64,000 nt of DNA from Patagioenas fasciata (lineage: Eukaryota > Chordata > Aves > Columbiformes > Columbidae): NCBI RefSeq assembly GCF_037038585.1, contig NC_092525.1, forward strand, positions 24,324,867-24,388,866, in the 5' to 3' direction. The notes below the pieces were generated by a model. It was not told the DNA's origin. It made no database searches and worked only from the letters and a program-made list of their open reading frames with translations. Position 1 is the first letter of the stretch, and each line of letters starts with the position of its first letter. A program made the position numbers and the translations under genes. Of this stretch, positions 61,157 to 64,000 are shown one piece after another.

Positions 61157-64000
61157 GTCGGTGTCATGGACACTCGTTGCCCAGCCGCTGGCAGCGCGAG
61201 GCACGTCTGGCCTGGGCGGGCAGCGGTGCTCACACTTCCTCCGAGCATACGCAGCATCGCTCCCTGCCCTTGGCCTCTTCCCCTCCCACCCCAGCCCCGC
61301 TGCCAGCCCGCATCCTGCCCCACGCCTCCGCCTGCCCCGCCACAGGGCTCTCCCACCCCCACAGATCCCCTCACTCCCAGCCCATGGCCAAAGCGGAACA
61401 GTGGGGTCAGCCCTGGCCATGGCGCTGGCAGGACTCAGCTTGTCACCTGCCCCACGGCATGGGAGCTGGGTGCATCCCCACACTGCCACGGGAGCCAACG
61501 CACGAAGAGCCAGGTCTGCCTGAGCCCCCTGGGAGGTGAAGGAGGGTCCAGCCCCAGCCCATGGTGCCCAGGGCATTGGGAACTCTCCAACCCACCTCAT
61601 CCATGTCGCAGTGCCTACACTGGTGGCCAGGGGATGGAGGAGGGATGAGGTGTGATGAGCAGGAGTTCACACCTTCCCCTCTCCTTACTGGCAGGCGTTT
61701 TGCTCTGGTTGTGAATTTTCATATACCGTTTATAAACAGGTACTTACACAATGCATTTTCCTGTCTTTGCCTTTAAGTCTTTATGAGAATGGTCCAACAA
61801 CATGCCAGAGGAACTTCCTGTGAGTTGTTAATATCCCTTATGAACTTCCACCGATGCTTCAGGAACATGCCTGATTGTGTCTACCTCCCCTTGGATCATT
61901 CTTGACTCATCATAAATCTTTCCTTACCCCATTCTACTTTTAAATAAGATTCCCTTGGCAGGGTTTTCTGCAGGAATTAGTCTGCTCATTTCCAGCCAAA
62001 GCCAAAGCAAGAGCCATGCAGGTCACATCCATTTTCCAGTTCCAGAGAAATAGATGCTGCTCCAGTGGGACTCATGCTAGACAAAAGGAGGAACTCATCC
62101 CACAAAAGCCGTAACCCACCACAATGACTTTATACTTGGCCAATATAAATGCAACTCAGTTCCTGTTTCTGGATATCTTCCTCCCAAAATTTTACTGCAA
62201 TTGTCTATTTTTATGTGATTGCTGAGGATGAGCCTGTATGTTCAGTAATTCAGGGTTGTTTTCTCTCTAGCAGCCCACGTGCAGAGGGCATGCAGTTATG
62301 GCATGGGAAGAAGCAGCCAGGCAGGCAGGGAGGCTGAGGGGCAGCTGATGAGGCAGGAGAACATCTCCAAATGCTGAGGATCACCTGGGTAGGGCAGGAG
62401 CTGCCTCTCCTATGCATTGAAAGACCCACGGGGAGTCAGAGGGGTACTCACAGGTGGCACTGTCGCAGGTGGGGAACAGGCTGTGCCCTTGCCAGTTTCA
62501 CTTCTGCTGAGGCCCGATACGGTAGGGCAGACCAGTAGAAAAAAAATATTCCCACCTATATTTTTTCAAATTACAAGTAGTTTCTCATATTGTTTTCAAA
62601 ACAGAACCAAGGTGGTTGAGACTCAGGGGCTACCACTGCGAATAGTGGAATGTGGCCAAGTTCAAAGCTGTTTGTGGGGTCAGGTACTCTGTGCCTGTGG
62701 GTACCTGGGCTCGCAGGGGGGTCCTGTATCACAGGACCAGTGCCAAAGTTTGCTTTGTAGTGAGTAGAAAGAGGTACATGTAGTGGGAGAGAAGACCCAA
62801 ATCAGCTCTGCTGGGAGCTGGCTGATCACCAGGAGCCCTTTCACATCTCAGGTGTTTTCCAAGGCTGGCTCCCCAGGAAGGATTCAGGATGCTGCAGGGC
62901 ACACGCTCCCCACTGGGCTCCTGCTGCCCCGCTTACCAAGGAAAGGCCCACCCCTGCCTTACGGGCTGAGCAGGTCCGGGATTTCCCAGGCAGCAGGATG
63001 ATGCATCCTGTCTCCCTGCCCCCTCCAAGGGCATAGCGCAAGCTGCAAGCGAGGGCTTCATGCAGCAGAGGCTCAAGCGAGCAGGCTCAAAGACACTCTC
63101 CCATGTCACCTCCTCGCTTTCCTTCTGGGCCTTGCAGGGATCTGGAATGGAAATGTGTCTCCTTTGCTGTGTCCTGGTCCTGAGCCACAGATGGAGGTGA
63201 TGCTCTTGTCCATGAGAGACTGGCTGTGGGCTGTATCTGTGGGGAAGATGGCACACACGCCATCTCCAAACCATTGCCAAGGGTGCTGTGCAACACACAC
63301 GCAGGCTGTGACCACACGGCTCGCTGCAGGGGAAGCGGTTCAGCCGCTACAGCCATAGCTGCCTGCCCAGGCTGATGCTTTGCTCCCTCTTGGCGTGCTT
63401 GGCCGTGCCATGGGCAAGCTGTTGTGCAGGGGGCAGGGTGTGATGCCAGTGGCACTGGAAATGCCAGGTGTGGATGGGACCCATGGTGACAGGGGCTGTA
63501 CATGCTGCATGGGGAGGTGGGTGCTGTCAGAGGTGGACAGATGCCCCAAGGCCTAGCCTCTGCAGAGCCCCAGGGCCAAGACCAGGCTGTGCCATGCATG
63601 GTGTCCCCAGGGAGTGCCCAGGACCCAACAGAGTGAGGCCCTGGGGACAGAGGGTGCAAGGGATGCCCCCGTCACCAGCATGCCGCAACCCCCCTGCACA
63701 GAGGCAAATGTGTTGTTTTCAGCAGAGGCTCCCGCCCCAGCCTGTTTCCCTCCTTGTGCAATGTCCCAGCAAACCGCAGAGGAACCGAGTCACCCTGACA
63801 GCCCGCCCAGCTCAGCTGCCACCAGTGATACAGCAAGCACCTTCCTAGGGAGCCCCCCTGCTCCCCATTCCTCTTGCCCCCCCGTCCTGGGGAGGGCTCA
63901 CCGGAGCAAGGAGGCAGCTGGCGGCACCCCTGTGAGAACGTGGCGTGGTGCCTGTGGGGACCCACACCTCACTGGGGTGTAGCCCCACTCCTGCCACCCC
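61157..64000. other. SELP 5' flank, no gene identified
   Basis: This is the expected SELP 5'UTR and promoter region followed by intergenic sequence. A TATA-like TTTATAAAC on the minus strand sits near 61728-61736, too far from the proposed start exon to be assigned. Two weak splice-like acceptors on the plus strand (near 63137 and 63720) precede short open frames, but neither resembles a known protein. Confidence 0.5.

Noticed and set aside
60586-61648. Long overlapping frames on both strands upstream of the SELP lectin exon
   Set aside because: GC-rich sequence with few stops; only the short signal-peptide stretch has splice and phase support.

Overview
The window is vertebrate nuclear DNA and most likely avian. 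It carries 3'-truncated CR1 (chicken repeat 1) LINE ends and few other interspersed repeats, its introns are compact, and its two recognisable genes are both vertebrate. No operon structure, prokaryotic gene, CRISPR array, tRNA or rRNA was seen.

Both genes lie on the minus strand, so transcription runs right to left. The first is a P-selectin gene (SELP), from about 61.2 kb to 52.2 kb. Its exons encode a signal peptide, a C-type lectin domain, one EGF domain, ten complement-control (sushi/CCP) repeats, a transmembrane segment and a three-exon cytoplasmic tail ending in the P-selectin hallmark (GIFTNAAYD-like). All splice phases close, giving a predicted 885-residue protein. CCP2 to CCP8 are near-identical 186-bp exons repeating every ~310-325 bp together with their introns, a strikingly homogenised tandem array.

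The second gene is ATF6 (the alpha paralogue), starting ~225 bp downstream of the SELP poly(A) signal. Fourteen exons (52.03 kb to 20.16 kb) were placed by splice sites, reading frame and similarity to the mammalian protein: N-terminal activation region, bZIP, transmembrane anchor with the Asn/Pro pair needed for site-2 cleavage, an RxxL site-1 protease motif, and most of the ER-lumenal stress-sensing domain. The last ~95 codons expected from human ATF6 were not found; positions 1-20163 therefore appear to be a long intron whose final exons lie off the left edge.

Layout: 1-20.1 kb, ATF6 intron 14 (AT-rich, a CR1 end, T-tracts, one GC-rich patch); 20.1-52.0 kb, ATF6 exons 14 to 1 with introns, including an unusual 279-bp GGAA-type microsatellite in intron 4; 51.64-52.25 kb, the CpG-rich ATF6 promoter; 52.25-61.2 kb, SELP; 61.2-64 kb, SELP upstream flank with no gene I can identify.

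The two genes do different jobs: SELP is a platelet/endothelial adhesion receptor for leukocytes and ATF6 an ER-stress sensor and transcription factor. Their head-to-tail closeness is the main structural surprise after the CCP array. I found no convincing new biological system; the most unusual signals are the homogenised selectin CCP array, the SELP/ATF6 adjacency, a Cys-to-Phe change in the ATF6 basic region, and the GGAA array.
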